A stretch of DNA of 42,925 nt from NCBI GenBank assembly GCA_035307785.1, contig DATGHS010000413.1:1-42925 (forward strand). The letters run 5' to 3'. Origin of the DNA: DATGHS01 sp035307785. Lineage in GTDB: Bacteria; Planctomycetota; Planctomycetia; Gemmatales; Gemmataceae. Shown one piece after another: positions 42,500-42,925 of the stretch (positions are counted from its first letter, which is position 1; every line of letters starts with the position of its first letter). A program made the translations under genes and the position numbers. The notes below the pieces were generated by a model. It did not search any database. It saw only the letters and a list, made by a program, of their open reading frames with translations, and had not been told where the DNA came from.

Positions 42500-42925
42500 C
42501 TACAATGATGCCGGGCCAACCTCTAAGAAAATCAAACTGACTGACCGGCTTGCCGACAGCTCGAGCCCCCGCCAGTCCTCGTTGTTGAGGATCGCATACG
42601 ACCATGTATCCGACCCTTCGCTCGAACGAAGTTTTCGGTACCGGGCCTTCCTGCTAATCAGTGGATTGATGGAAGCGATGACCCGGTCAAAGTTATCTTC
42701 ATCGTTTATCGAATATTTGATTCTTACCTCTTCGCCGTTAGCGGCAAACACTCCTCGTTCGCCTTCTTCGTCCAGATTCACGTAAGCCTCAATTCCGAGT
42801 TCATGCAACTGGCTGACGATCGTATCCATCGCGTCGGCCAAAAGTTCGCGCCAGTCCACATTGAGAATGAAATCGCTTTCATTCAGAACGTCCTCGAAAT
42901 CCTCTCGGCGGAAGCCATCCTCGCG
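42500..42925 (-). CDS. Hypothetical protein (5' truncated by the window end)
   Basis: The frame is open to the last base, giving 141 visible residues; the GTG at 42859 is only an internal candidate start. Visible features are an acidic, soluble N-terminal part (FRREDFEDVLNESDFI), then WRELLADAMDTIVSQLHEL as a helix and VNLDEEGERGVFAANGEEVRIKYS as a strand-rich part. No domain is recognised. The stop is 44 bp from the protease start on the same strand, so the protease probably follows it in one operon. Confidence 0.6.
   Translation of the reverse strand, partial: REDGFRREDFEDVLNESDFILNVDWRELLADAMDTIVSQLHELGIEAYVNLDEEGERGVFAANGEEVRIKYSINDEDNFDRVIASINPLISRKARYRKLRSSEGSDTWSYAILNNEDWRGLELSASRSVSLIFLEVGPASL

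Overview
The window looks like a piece of a Planctomycetota chromosome, probably of the Pirellulales/Gemmatales type. The evidence is a DUF1800 + DUF1501 gene pair, a pilin-like DUF1559 protein, a WD40 protein with a HEAT-like tail, many large secreted FG-GAP, ASPIC/UnbV and TPR proteins, small lipoproteins with a carboxypeptidase-regulatory-like fold, and many palindromic intergenic repeats. This is inferred from gene content; there is no rRNA or other marker. I found no tRNA, rRNA, CRISPR array or complete insertion sequence.

Layout. 1-1818: 5'-truncated WD40 protein. 1989-4737: DUF1800 and Tat-exported DUF1501 proteins, then a secreted protein (4881-6845). 7129-9357: S9 serine peptidase, divergent from a RutE-like nitroreductase (9497-10090). 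10091-10472: a nested palindromic element. 10473-15317: a redox block with an F420-reductase-like protein, a DUF202 membrane protein, a zinc alcohol dehydrogenase, OsmC, and MarR-pirin-DoxX behind a clear promoter/operator. 15454-20235: histidine genes hisD-hisC-(unknown membrane protein)-hisB, then a small lipoprotein. 20493-35838: a 15-kb block of envelope proteins. It holds a polytopic TPR protein, a CxxCH FG-GAP lipoprotein, a deiodinase-like lipoprotein, two paralogous TPR proteins, a small lipoprotein, a DUF1559 pilin-like protein, an arylsulfotransferase-like protein with a tiny overlapping membrane protein, an ASPIC/UnbV protein and another TPR protein. 35857-40130 (minus): a cobalamin-dependent acyl-CoA mutase operon. 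40464-42455: a double trypsin-like protease with TPRs. 42500-42925: a truncated hypothetical protein.

Two results stand out. First, the mutase large subunit would normally be called methylmalonyl-CoA mutase, but it has Phe80 and Gln198. These are the residues (and the numbers) that mark isobutyryl-CoA mutase IcmA, and the 135-aa B12 subunit matches IcmB in size; MeaB follows. Second, two genes sit between icmA and icmB on the same strand: a DUF433-like antitoxin domain fused to a PD-(D/E)XK nuclease-like domain, and a DUF5615 PIN-like toxin. This is an unusual toxin-antitoxin/nuclease module nested inside a metabolic operon.

The envelope block twice pairs an FG-GAP-type propeller protein with a TPR protein through an ATGA stop/start overlap, which suggests stoichiometric partners. 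Palindromic repeats of at least seven sequence types lie between genes, and one lies in frame inside the S9 peptidase gene.
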